Shown in pieces: positions 16,604 through 24,800 of a stretch of DNA of 64,000 bases. The translations under genes and the position numbers were made by a program. Source of the stretch: DASVNK01 sp036383895 (GTDB lineage: Bacteria > Verrucomicrobiota > Verrucomicrobiia > Limisphaerales > SXQI01); assembly GCA_036383895.1 (NCBI GenBank), contig DASVNK010000024.1, positions 22,549 through 86,548 of the forward strand, in the 5' to 3' direction. Position 1 is the first letter of the stretch. The number at the start of each line of letters is the position of its first letter. The notes beneath the pieces are model-generated. The model did not search any database and was not told where the DNA came from. It saw nothing but the letters and a program-made list of their open reading frames with translations.

Positions 16604-17617
16604 CTACCGCGTCCGTTCGGCGGAGAAGAAGGGGAGGGCCCAGATGTTGCGGAATTCAACGGGGTTGCCGTGGTCCTGGAGCATGAGGAAGCCCGAGTTT
16701 TGGACGCCACCGCCGGTTCCACTTTCAATGAGTGCAGCCGGGACTTCGGCGCGTTCGATGATGCGCACGCCGTTATGCTCGACGGTGATTCGCGGCGGGC
16801 GATTGGCGCTGCCTTCGACGTAGGTGATGTCGTAGGTCTGCCATTCCATGGGAGCAAGGCAGGCGTTGCCGAAGGGAGATTGGACTTTGTAGATTCCGCC
16901 GCAGTCATTGTCTTGAAGCGGGTAAAGGCCGAAGGAGTCGAGCACCTGGACTTCGTATTTGCCCTGGAGGTAAACGCCGCTGTTGCCACGATCCTGGCCG
17001 AGTTGAATGGGCAGGTAAGGGGTGCGGAATTCGACGTGAAGGCGGAAATTTGTGAGCTTGTCTTTGGCGGCGATGTTGCCCTTGGCGACGCGGAGGACGC
17101 CTTCTTTAGAGAGCGGCCAGGAAAGATTTTGCCAGGCGTTGGTGTTGTCGGGTTGCGTCAGAATGATGGCGTGCTTCGGGGGTTTTTGGCCCAAGGTCGG
17201 GGATTTTCGCGCAGATCTGGAAGCGTCAAACTTACCCTGGCCGAGTTCGCCTTCGAAGGTGCCGACGATCTTTCCGTCGCGCAGTTCACAGGTGAGTTTG
17301 TTATCGGCGAGGAGCTCGCCTTGCGGGAGTTCGACGGTGTCGCCGGAGAATTTTAAGGTGCCGTTTTGTTCGGTGGCCGGCTTGAGGCGGAAAGCGGTGA
17401 CGGGAGTTTTAGCACGAACCAGGAGGATAAAGCCATCGTACTGGTTATTGGCGAGGGGGCGGATTTGGGCGGTGAGGCGGCCCTTGGCGCCGTTGGTGGC
17501 GGACCAAAAGCCTTCGTATTCCGCCATGAACGGATCGGTGACGTTGTAGAAGTTCGCGGCGATGGGATTCGCCACGGTGGCGGCAAAAAGTATCAGGTAT
17601 GTTAGCGCGGCTCTCAC
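16604..17617 (-). CDS. Secreted DUF1080 (3-keto-disaccharide hydrolase-like) protein
   Basis: A 337-residue protein with a signal peptide (LTYLILFAATVANPIAA) and, over residues about 140-330, a DUF1080 domain: WPLSKEGVLRVAKGNIAAKD, FRLHVEFRTPY, GNSGVYLQGKYEVQVLDSF, QTYDITYVEGSANRPPRITV and NSGFLMLQDHGNPVEFRNIW. DUF1080 has the concanavalin-like jelly-roll fold and includes enzymes that act on 3-keto-glycosides; Verrucomicrobia carry many copies. The N-terminal 120 residues form a separate beta-rich region with DPFMAEYEGFWSA. It lies 9 bp downstream of the MFS gene on the same strand, so the two are probably one operon for outer sugar processing and uptake. The exact substrate is unknown. Confidence 0.88.
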   Translation of the reverse strand: MRAALTYLILFAATVANPIAANFYNVTDPFMAEYEGFWSATNGAKGRLTAQIRPLANNQYDGFILLVRAKTPVTAFRLKPATEQNGTLKFSGDTVELPQGELLADNKLTCELRDGKIVGTFEGELGQGKFDASRSARKSPTLGQKPPKHAIILTQPDNTNAWQNLSWPLSKEGVLRVAKGNIAAKDKLTNFRLHVEFRTPYLPIQLGQDRGNSGVYLQGKYEVQVLDSFGLYPLQDNDCGGIYKVQSPFGNACLAPMEWQTYDITYVEGSANRPPRITVEHNGVRIIERAEVPAALIESGTGGGVQNSGFLMLQDHGNPVEFRNIWALPFFSAERTR

Positions 17618-17626
17618 TGTTCTTAT

Positions 17627-19075
17627 CTAATCGTGCATTTCCTGAGTCTTTGGCTCTGGTAACAGGAACGAAAGCAGAATACCTGCCACGTAAACCGATG
17701 TTCCAACAGCGGCAGCGACATACGCGAGTTTGATGGGGGCGTAGGCTACGTCGGGAGTGGCGGCAAGCTTTGCTGTTACAAAGGCAAAACAGGTGCCGAT
17801 GAGGCGTCCGCCGATGTTGGCGGCGAAGCTTTCGCCGGTGCCGCGAAGGTGAACGGGGTAAACGCGCGGGAGATAATTTCCCCAGAAACTGAATTGCGCG
17901 ACGGTGAGGAGGCCGGCGAAGAAAATGCCGACGGAAAGGGCGGTGAGGCTGTGGGTGGCGCACCAGGCGAAGACGATTGGCATCACGATGAGGCCGGGGA
18001 TTTGGAAGAGGCGAATTAGCTTTTGACGGCTGACAATGTGGACGGCGATGGCGGCGAGGATGAATCGACCGACGAGGCCGCCGACTTCCTGGACCTTGGT
18101 GACGTTGGCGGCCACTTCCTGGTTGGTTTTACCGGTGACCTGCCGGGTGATGCGCGCTTTGTCGGCTTCGGGTTTACCTTCGGTGGCCTTTTCCACTGCG
18201 GCGGCGGCGCGCGCTTTGACTTCGGGCAGACCTGGGATGATGCGGGGGATGTGTTGGATTGCGCCGAACGCTGCGCCGTAGGAGCAGGCGAACATTAAAG
18301 TCGTGATGATGGTGGTCTTGCGCAGTTCGGGAGAGAAGATTGCGGCGAGGCTCGGGCGCTTCAAAGTGCCGGCGGCTTTCTTCTGCGCCCAGATGGGCGA
18401 TTCGGGGAGGAAAGGTCGGATGAAGATGAGGGGGATCGCCGGGATTAAGCCGGACATGAGAGTGTAGCGCCAGGCAGCGTGGCTGTCTTTGATCGCGCCG
18501 CCGAAGAAGTTGAGCGCTTCCGGCAAATTGATGGCGGGAAGAGAGGCGGAGTATTTAATGCTGAGGCCATTGGCGACAGCGACGAGAAGGCCGCCGATGG
18601 AGGAGAACGCTTGCGTGTAACCGAGGACTTTTTCGCGCTGTTTAGGATCAGGGAAGAGTTCGGCGAGCCAGGCGACGGCGGCAACGAATTCGACGCAGAC
18701 ACCGATGAAGACGAGACAGCGGAAGACGAGGAGCATCCAGATATTCGTGGAGTAACCGGCGGCGAAGGCGGAGAAAGCGTAGAGCAGGATGCTCCAGGTG
18801 AGGACGCGGCGGCGGCCGAGGCGGTCCGTGAGATATCCGCCGAGGAGGCCGAAGATTCCACCGGCGACGGCAGGGATGTAAAAGAGGCGACCGACCCAGG
18901 TTTGAAAGAGTTCGGAGCCTGGTGCAGCGCCGAGGAGTTCCTGCAGGGCGGGGCCGACGATGAGCGGAAGCATGAGGAGTTCGTAGATGTCGAACGCGAA
19001 ACCGATCGAGGCGATGATGCAGATGAGCCATGCGGTGCGGTTAAGACCCGAACTTCCCTGTGGGCTGGAATCCAT
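17627..19075 (-). CDS. Major facilitator superfamily transporter
   Basis: A 482-residue membrane protein with about 12 hydrophobic helices. The loop between helices 2 and 3 has the MFS signature GGYLTDRLGRRR, and a second-half equivalent is less clear. A soluble insertion of about 60 residues in the central loop (near residues 255-320, VKARAAAAVEKATEGKPEAD) is unusual and charged. Proton-coupled sugar or organic-acid uptake is the usual activity of this MFS group. The DUF1080 gene follows 9 bp later on the same strand, suggesting that the transporter imports a product of that secreted protein. The start ATG at 19075 opens MDSSPQGSSGLNRTAWL. Confidence 0.9.
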   Translation of the reverse strand: MDSSPQGSSGLNRTAWLICIIASIGFAFDIYELLMLPLIVGPALQELLGAAPGSELFQTWVGRLFYIPAVAGGIFGLLGGYLTDRLGRRRVLTWSILLYAFSAFAAGYSTNIWMLLVFRCLVFIGVCVEFVAAVAWLAELFPDPKQREKVLGYTQAFSSIGGLLVAVANGLSIKYSASLPAINLPEALNFFGGAIKDSHAAWRYTLMSGLIPAIPLIFIRPFLPESPIWAQKKAAGTLKRPSLAAIFSPELRKTTIITTLMFACSYGAAFGAIQHIPRIIPGLPEVKARAAAAVEKATEGKPEADKARITRQVTGKTNQEVAANVTKVQEVGGLVGRFILAAIAVHIVSRQKLIRLFQIPGLIVMPIVFAWCATHSLTALSVGIFFAGLLTVAQFSFWGNYLPRVYPVHLRGTGESFAANIGGRLIGTCFAFVTAKLAATPDVAYAPIKLAYVAAAVGTSVYVAGILLSFLLPEPKTQEMHD

Positions 19076-19163
19076 GGGCGGATTGTGGGGAGGCCACGCG
19101 GATTTTCAAGCACGGATTATACGCCTACGTATGATTGTGATTGCAGGGTCGGCGCAGTTTGGA

Positions 19164-19505
19164 TTAGCGATCCGGCGGCGTAGAAAGAATTCTGGCGAGT
19201 CGGGAGGGAAGATCTTGTGAAGTGTGTTCGACGGAAATGATGGTCACTGCGTCGGCGTTCCAACGGTAGAAGATCGCGAACAGCGGGAACCCGCGGACGG
19301 AAGATCGAAATACATCTGCCAGGTCAGTTGCTTCGAAGCGAGCAGTATGGCCGCGACCTGGATTGTCCCAAATTTGCCGAAGGGAGTGATCGACTGCTTC
19401 AGCAAAAGCCAAGGACACCTGCGGCCGACCGTCCGCAGCAATTTGAGCGCAATAACGTCTGAGCCGTGCGTAAAAGGCGCGATGGATCCGGAGTTTCCTA
19501 CCGCC
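19164..19505 (-). CDS. ParE/RelE-superfamily toxin
   Basis: About 113 residues from an ATG at 19505 (MGGRKLRIHRAFYARLRRYC), which overlaps the upstream antitoxin gene by 8 bp; the frame continues further upstream but not with protein-like sequence. The fold marks of the RelE/ParE family are visible: an N-terminal helix pair with basic residues, VDHSLRQIWDNPGRGHTARF, then a strand pair ending SSVRGFPLFAIFYRWNADAV and TIISVEHTSQDL. These toxins act on gyrase (ParE) or ribosome-bound mRNA (RelE); the target cannot be chosen from sequence. Together with the ribbon-helix-helix antitoxin gene it forms a type II module, normally autoregulated by the complex. Confidence 0.85.
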   Translation of the reverse strand, partial: GGRKLRIHRAFYARLRRYCAQIAADGRPQVSLAFAEAVDHSLRQIWDNPGRGHTARFEATDLADVFRSSVRGFPLFAIFYRWNADAVTIISVEHTSQDLPSRLARILSTPPDR

Positions 19506-19755
19506 CATTCGCGATATCCCGGATGTTTTTCGAAATTTCTTCGATTGTCGTTTCTTCGGCCGGTTCAGCCAAGGCCTCGCGGATACGCTCTTCAAGCCAA
19601 AGTGGAGCCGGGGCGAAGCGCGCCGCGAACTGTGGCAAACCGATACGCAAGGCCTGGCGGATAACGTCTTCCTTAGTGAGTTCGGATAGCTGAGCGCCTA
19701 CATTGATCTGGTCGTCGAGATCGTCACTAATCGGCACATTCGGCAACGTCTTCAC
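19498..19755 (-). CDS. Type II antitoxin (RHH-type)
   Basis: An 85-residue protein upstream of the toxin gene, overlapping its start by 8 bp. The N-terminus MKTLPNVPISDDLDDQINVG followed by TKEDVIRQALRIGLPQF resembles a ribbon-helix-helix DNA-binding domain, which holds the operator. The acidic C-terminus (EEERIREALAEP-like, with EETTIEEISKNIRDIANGR) should wrap around and neutralise the toxin. The gene order antitoxin then toxin, the overlap and the small sizes all fit a standard module. The promoter would lie in the 71 bp before the FHA gene; no clear palindromic operator was found. Confidence 0.82.
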   Translation of the reverse strand: MKTLPNVPISDDLDDQINVGAQLSELTKEDVIRQALRIGLPQFAARFAPAPLWLEERIREALAEPAEETTIEEISKNIRDIANGR

Positions 19756-19826
19756 GCAAGTATCTTAGCAGTGGTCTGCAAATCAGGGAAGTTGGTATCG
19801 AATGCTCGGGTACGCAGCAGCGGCAC

Positions 19827-20414
19827 TTACTTCTTTCGCGTGATGCGGAGGGTGTCGCCGAGGCGGCCGAAGATGCTCTTTTTGCTGGGAGCGCCTTCTT
19901 TCGGGAGGGGGACGCAGGGGCCGTCGCACTCGAGGCAGAATTTCAGGAATTCGCCATTGAGACGCTTGAGGAGGCGGACGCAATCGTTGCACCACCAGTT
20001 GTCGCATTTGGTGCAGCGGAAGGTGGCGCCGAGTTCGCGATGGGTGAAGCAAGCGGGGGTGCCGTCTTCGAGGAAGGCGGCGCTGGCGGCCTGTTCGAAA
20101 TGGATTTCGGGAAGGGCGATGTGGACGTCGGAGAGTTCGACGACAATGTCGATGTCGCCGAGGGTGAGGAGGTCGCCGTTTTGGAGGACGCCTTTGTTGA
20201 TCTGTTTTTGGTTGATGCAGGTGCCGTTGGTGGAGCCGAGGTCGCGGACGCTGGTGGCGATTTCGGCGCAACTGATTTCGCAGTGGAAGCTGGAAATGCT
20301 GGGCTCAGCGATGCAGATGTCATTATCGGGATTGCGGCCGACACGATTCAAGCCTTCCTTGAGGTCGATCTCGCGGCCAACGTGGTCGCCCGTTTTGATG
20401 GTCAGCTTTGCCAT
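19827..20414 (-). CDS. FHA-domain protein with zinc-binding C-terminus
   Basis: About 195 residues from the ATG at 20414 (MAKLTIKTGDHVGREIDL). Residues about 1-95 form an FHA domain with the phosphothreonine-binding marks GRNPDNDICI, SISSFHCEI and STNGTCINQ. After a linker (about 95-130), a Cys-rich module follows: CFTHRELGATFRCTKCDNWW, CNDCV and FCLECDGPC, consistent with one or two zinc sites. FHA domains bind phosphothreonine on partner proteins, usually made by Ser/Thr kinases; no kinase gene is in view. An alternative start at 20459 would add 15 residues. It is followed by the toxin-antitoxin genes on the same strand, with no apparent link. Confidence 0.88.
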   Translation of the reverse strand: MAKLTIKTGDHVGREIDLKEGLNRVGRNPDNDICIAEPSISSFHCEISCAEIATSVRDLGSTNGTCINQKQINKGVLQNGDLLTLGDIDIVVELSDVHIALPEIHFEQAASAAFLEDGTPACFTHRELGATFRCTKCDNWWCNDCVRLLKRLNGEFLKFCLECDGPCVPLPKEGAPSKKSIFGRLGDTLRITRKK

Positions 20415-20535
20415 AGAGTTAGCTGAGCTTTCCGCGATTATTAACTGATTCGCTTGCATGTTGTCACTTATAAACGAGCGAAACTTTTGGAAGTTTCGCC
20501 CGCAGGTTCATAGGGCCGACCGGATCTAAGGCGCT

Positions 20536-20633
20536 GAGGAAGCCGGCATCAGCAGCCGAGCCGTGACATGCCCTGCCACATGCACATCGGCATAAATGGC
20601 GAAAGCATGATGGCGGCTGATGCCGGCTTCCTC
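20536..20633. repeat. 98-bp element with 18-bp perfect inverted repeat ends
   Basis: GAGGAAGCCGGCATCAGC at 20536-20553 is the exact reverse complement of 20616-20633. The 62-bp centre contains ACATGCCCTGCCACATGCAC and AAAGCATGATG. It may be a small terminal-inverted-repeat element (MITE-like) or a long RNA hairpin. No flanking target-site duplication was identified. It lies in the gap between two leftward genes (19827-20414 and 20689-21018) that otherwise shows nothing. Confidence 0.7.
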
Positions 20634-20688
20634 GCACGCAGATTATTTCCACACTGAGCGCGCAGTGTTCCGATTAGACGGGGTCGAA

Positions 20689-21018
20689 TCATACTTGCTC
20701 CGTAATCAGGTGTTCAGTTTTTGCGCGGATTTGCCGCTGGCGGTTGTCGCGAGCGCGTTCGCGTTTGGCGAGTTCGTCGAGCAACGTGGGGAACACGAGC
20801 AATGGAAACTCGGTGGTCCAAGCGATGCCGGCGGCCTCGTTGGCGGCTTGTTTGAATCGGCGTTGCAAGTCGATGGTTTCGGTCTGATCGAGCAAACCGT
20901 CGAGCAACTCGTCTTTCAAACCGGCGAAGCGGCTTTCCAATTCCTGACGTTCGAACCTGGGGGGCAATTCAAATGCGTCCCCTTCGTCGAAGTCGAACCT
21001 GGTTAATCTAGCACTCAT
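20689..21018 (-). CDS. Small helical protein of unknown function
   Basis: A 109-residue protein beginning MSARLTRFDFDEGDAFELPP. The rest is rich in Glu, Arg, Leu and Ala and mostly helical: RFERQELESRFAGLKDELLD, LDQTETIDLQRRFKQAANEA, and a charged tail (DELAKRERARDNRQRQIRAK). The codon use and composition look like a real gene, and AAAAAG precedes the ATG. It has no recognised domain and no signal peptide. It sits about 60 bp downstream of an intrinsic terminator and a 34-codon gene, so it probably has its own promoter in the interval 21019-21077. Confidence 0.6.
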   Translation of the reverse strand: MSARLTRFDFDEGDAFELPPRFERQELESRFAGLKDELLDGLLDQTETIDLQRRFKQAANEAAGIAWTTEFPLLVFPTLLDELAKRERARDNRQRQIRAKTEHLITEQV

Positions 21019-21077
21019 CTTTTTATTGTCTTTCTATGTTATTACGTTTGCGTGGCTGTTTTGTTTCAGGAAAAGAA

Positions 21078-21113
21078 AAAACCCACGGTTGCTTTGGCTA
21101 CCGTGGGTTTTGG
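21078..21113 (-). terminator. Intrinsic terminator, leftward (possibly bidirectional)
   Basis: AACCCACGGT and ACCGTGGGTT form a perfect stem of at least 10 bp around TGCTTTGGCT. Reading leftward, the stem is followed by TTTTTTCTTTT, a good U-tract, so it probably ends transcription of the small gene at 21144-21248. Confidence 0.8.
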
Positions 21114-21143
21114 GAAATCTAGTTTTTGTCTTCTTAACTTCCG

Positions 21144-21248
21144 TTACCCACGATTACCTCCACCGGTGGAGGCCATATGCCAGCGAGCGGTTAGGCTCAG
21201 CATGGAGCCTTGGACGCAGCATACGTTGTTTTTAATCGAGAGTTTCAT
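21144..21248 (-). CDS. Candidate 34-aa peptide gene with own terminator
   Basis: An ATG at 21248, directly preceded by TTTTAGGAG, opens a frame of 34 codons ending at TAA (21144-21146). The peptide starts MKLSIKNNVCCVQGSMLSLT, is basic, has a Cys-Cys pair, and ends HMASTGGGNRG. A strong leftward terminator follows within about 30 bp, which is unusual for chance reading frames. The codons TCCACCGGTGGA-like region at 21157-21172 is a 16-bp perfect palindrome (CCTCCACCGGTGGAGG). It could be a peptide signal, a leader peptide or a RiPP-like precursor without its enzymes; it could also be a chance frame on a small RNA. Evidence is from arrangement only. Confidence 0.4.
   Translation of the reverse strand: MKLSIKNNVCCVQGSMLSLTARWHMASTGGGNRG
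21157..21172. repeat. 16-bp perfect palindrome
   Basis: CCTCCACCGGTGGAGG is fully self-complementary. It lies near the end of the 34-codon frame, about 45 bp before the terminator when read leftward. It could be a protein-binding site or part of a small RNA hairpin with no loop; a hairpin without loop is unlikely, so a dimer-bound DNA site or chance are the alternatives. Confidence 0.6.
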
Positions 21249-21363
21249 CTCCTAAAACCGCCGGTAGTAGAACCCAAGGCGGGTGGAATGTCAAATTTAT
21301 CGGCAGGAATGTCCTGGAAAATGACCAAATGCCAACTACCAAATTCCAAGTCCAAGGGTTGCG

Positions 21364-21478
21364 TCTGTTTAACGTGAAAAAGCGTGAAATGAGGTACTTA
21401 CGGCGTGAATGTTGACTTTGGGTGCGGCGGCGGGATTCGCGATAAAAGGCGTTAAAAACCGTTAAATCAGGTACTTGT
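21364..21478. repeat. Type-2 dispersed repeat, copy 2
   Basis: Contains the same GTGAAATGAGGTACTTACGG block, then CGTGAATGTTGACTTTGG and TTCGCGATAAAAGGCGTTAA, as the copy at 8411-8523. It ends about 20 bp before the candidate structured RNA on the plus strand. Confidence 0.75.
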
Positions 21479-21499
21479 GACGGAAAAGTCAACATTCTG

Positions 21500-21745
21500 G
21501 AGGAGGTTCGAGTAAGTTGGGAGTGCGCTGGTGCACACGCAGGTTGGTCCCGCCCTGCGGGAGGTGCTAGATGGCGGCGGACGTTGAACAGGATCGTCTT
21601 CATAACGGTTTTGTCCTTTTGCCCGGAGAAGAGCTGCGCATGGGCACACTAAGGGCGTGCTTGTTTTTCGGGGGTGAATGGAAATTCGCTTCCGAGCGAG
21701 GTTCTATTCAACCACGGGCCGTTCTTCTCAGGCGGGTTTAGTTTG
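21500..21745 (+). ncRNA. Candidate structured RNA, copy 2
   Basis: Nearly identical to copy 1 from GGGCACACTA onward: the block from GAATGGAAATTCGCTTCC through GTTCTATTCAACCACG is unchanged. H1 is slightly weaker here (GCACAC with GCGTGC has one mismatch). Upstream, TCTTCATAACG (near 21598) and a GTGCGCTGGTGC stretch align with copy 3. The 3' limit is near GTTCTTCTCAGGCG, where identity with copy 1 stops. It lies convergent to the restriction-modification gene. Confidence 0.55.
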
Positions 21746-21850
21746 ACGGAAAGAGGGGTGGAGGGGAAGGGAAAACGTCGGGAATTTAGGGTTAAAAAAA
21801 TGCGATTCTCGACGCGATTTGATTACTCACTTTAACGATAGTTTTGCGAG

Positions 21851-24800
21851 TTAGAGGTGGGGAGGCGGTGGGATGGGCATGCGAGGGGGAGCGGTTTTCC
21901 ACATGAGGTCGATTTCGTCCGGAGAGAGTCCGTAGGCCTTGTTGACCAGATCGCTTAAGGTGGTTTCCAAGTTGAGGGTTTCGGCGGCGAGGGCGCGTGC
22001 TGGTTCGATGGTGCGCTGGTATTCTTCGCGAAGGGCGTGAAGTCCGGCGGCGGTGAGCGGCAGCTTTTTTCCGCGGATGCGTTTTACCTCGGCGACGAAT
22101 GCATCCGAGTCGAGCGCGGTGACGTCCTGGAGTTTGTTACTGGGTTTTTCGATCGCGTATTCGACGCGAAGCCAGTCCAGCAAAGTGCGATGGGCTTGTT
22201 GTTGGCTGGCGGTGATTTCAATGAGGCGACTAACGGTTTTCTCTGTTGCTTCGCGAATGGTTGGGGCCGGTTCGGCAATGGGAATCTCTTCAATCAGAAA
22301 CGCGGCGGGCGTCAGAGCCTCATCCTTCATATGCGGGAGGTGACGCCAATTGAACCACCACATCAGTGGAGAGTTAAGGACAGCGAGAAGATATTTATCT
22401 CCTGTCGGTAAAATAAAAGTCTTGTTGTTAGAAATTATACCTTCGTCCTCCAGAGCATAGGCCGGGTGAAATTGGATCTCTTGATAAACTAGCTTTGGCT
22501 TTTCGAACAAAGGCCATGAAGCAAACGCCGACAGTTCCCACCAGAAACGGACATTATTTTTTCGGCCCAGCAGTGCTTCTTTGTGCCCTTCCATGTGGCG
22601 GTAAACGCTCGGGTAGGCCGTTGCAAACACATTCTCTCCGTCCTTCAATTTACTCCAAGGCCACTCTTTCTCGTTGCTTGACCTCAGCGCGATGAGCCAC
22701 TCTTCGTCCCATCTGGCGTTCCACCGTTCAATATCCTGGCCACGAAAATATCTAACGAAAAGCGACTCACATTTCGGATCTGCGGCAATTAGCCGCTGTC
22801 GCTCGGAGCTGCTGACAAAAAAAGCAGCGTTGCAGCCTGTCTTTAGACCGTAAATCGGTTCGGCGCGCAGAAAGTTACGAAGTGGCACGCCTCGATCGCG
22901 TAGCTGCTCGAACAGTCCCGTCACCGAACTCGCCTCAAGTTGCCATGCGCTTCCGGACAACTGCGCGAGCTTCAATTCCACACCCTGTTTTTCAATTTGA
23001 ACGCTGAGGTCATCAATCCGTAATTGCTCGCGCGGGATCGTACAAAGGCGAGCGGTGGTTGGTTTCGGCGCGGTGGTTGGTTTTTCAACGACGATGATAG
23101 AGGGAAACACGTCGGCTTCTTCGAAGATTTGTTTGGCGTGGCCGAAATCGACGACTGATTTGATCCATGCTTTCTCGCCGAAGAATCGCCGGAGAGGCTC
23201 ACCGTAGCTTGCCTTCATCCATTTGTTGGTGACGATGAAGGAAAGGAGGCCACCCGGTTTCAGGAGACGCGTACCGAGTTCGTAAAAGTAGACATATAGG
23301 TCCGCTTTGCCGTGGAACGTTTCGTAATGCTGTTCGAGCCAAGGCTTGTATGGGGTTAGAAATTCCTGGCGGACGTAGGGCGGGTTGCCGATGACGACGT
23401 CGAAGCCGCCTTGGGCGAAGACTTCGGGGAAGGCGGATTGCCAGTGGAAGGCTTTCGGGTGGACGGCGGGGTCGTTGATGACGCTGTTGCCTTCACGGAT
23501 GGAGTGGTCGAGGCTGGTGAGGATTTTGCCGCGGGCGGCGGTTTTGATCCAGAGGCTGAGCTGGCAGATTTGGATGGCCTCGGGATTGAGGTCCACGCCG
23601 TAGAGGTTGTGCTGGAGGATTTGGCGGTCGAGATCGAAGAGGGTGCGCTGGCCGCGGAGTTCTTCGAGGCGTTGGTTGGAAGTTTCGTAAACGGCGTAGA
23701 GCTGGTCGAAGGCTTCGATGAGAAAGGCGCCGCTGCCGCAGGCGGGATCGAGGATGCGGAGTTTCATCAACTCTTCCTGCCATGCTTCCCAAAAGCGGGT
23801 GAGGGTTTTGCGCTGAGGCGCGTTGAGAGCGGAGAGATCGTAAGCGTTTGGATCGGCGAGTGGTTTGCGTGAGGTGCCGGTGGCGGCGGCTTCGTGCTTT
23901 TGCCGAAGCGTTTCAAAGCGGACTTGGAGGACGCCACCGAGCGCTTGTTCGACGATGTAGCGAGTGATGAAGGCGGGTGTGTAGAAAGCTCCTTCTTTTT
24001 TACGGCGCGCTTTGGCTTCTTGTTCGGCGATGGGAGCGCCGCTGGCGAGAGAGTGGCGAAGGCGTTCGAGGTCGGTGATGGATTGCTCGAAGATATGACC
24101 GAGTATATCGACATCGATGAGGGACCGGACTTCCGCATGCTCATCTTCCGTTTCAAGGTCCTGGGACGGCCGATAATCGTAATCGGAGAGATCTTTGAAG
24201 TGGGTGCAGACTTCGTCTGGAACGTTGAGCGAATCGAGAACGGGATCGGCGGCGAACAAACCGCCGTTGTAAGCGGGGATGTTCAGGCCGGCGTTGCCTT
24301 GATCGATGGAACGAAAGAGACCGCGGAAATTATGCCAGATGGGTTTGGGATTGTAGGGATCGCGATGGCTGAATGCGTTGCGCAAGGTATCGGGTGGCAG
24401 CAGGCCGCGATCTTCGGAGAAGGCGCAGAACAAAACGCGATCCAGGAGCTTTTGCGTGCAGCGGAGGATTTCCTGCGGAGGAATGGCGGAGTTTTCCTGG
24501 CAGAGGCGAACGAGCGCTTTCTCGCGAATATCGGCGTAGAGCGAGTAAAACTTGTCGGTGAGTTCGCGACCGACCGATTCGGAAGCTTTGAGGAGTTGGT
24601 AGAGGTGCGAGTCGCCGGTGGCAGGGACGACGCGTTCGGCGCCGAGGAGGAAAATAAAACGCTTGAGGAGTGAAGGTTCTTTGGCGAGACGGACGGTTTC
24701 GAAACGCTCGAAGGAATGCTGGTTGGAGCCTTTGTGGTAAAGGCGCGTTTCTCGCATGGAGGTGACGATGATCCAGTCGCACGGGAGATTGATTGCGTAG

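Larger units (their letters stand above)
21249..21850. repeat. Repeat island II (gene-free)
   Basis: About 600 bp between the 34-codon frame and the restriction-modification gene. It holds the second type-2 repeat (21364-21478), the second candidate structured RNA (about 21500-21745) and an A/T-richer end with TTAAAAAAATGCGATTC at about 21791 and a run before the type IIG stop. No protein-like frame was seen. Confidence 0.8.
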
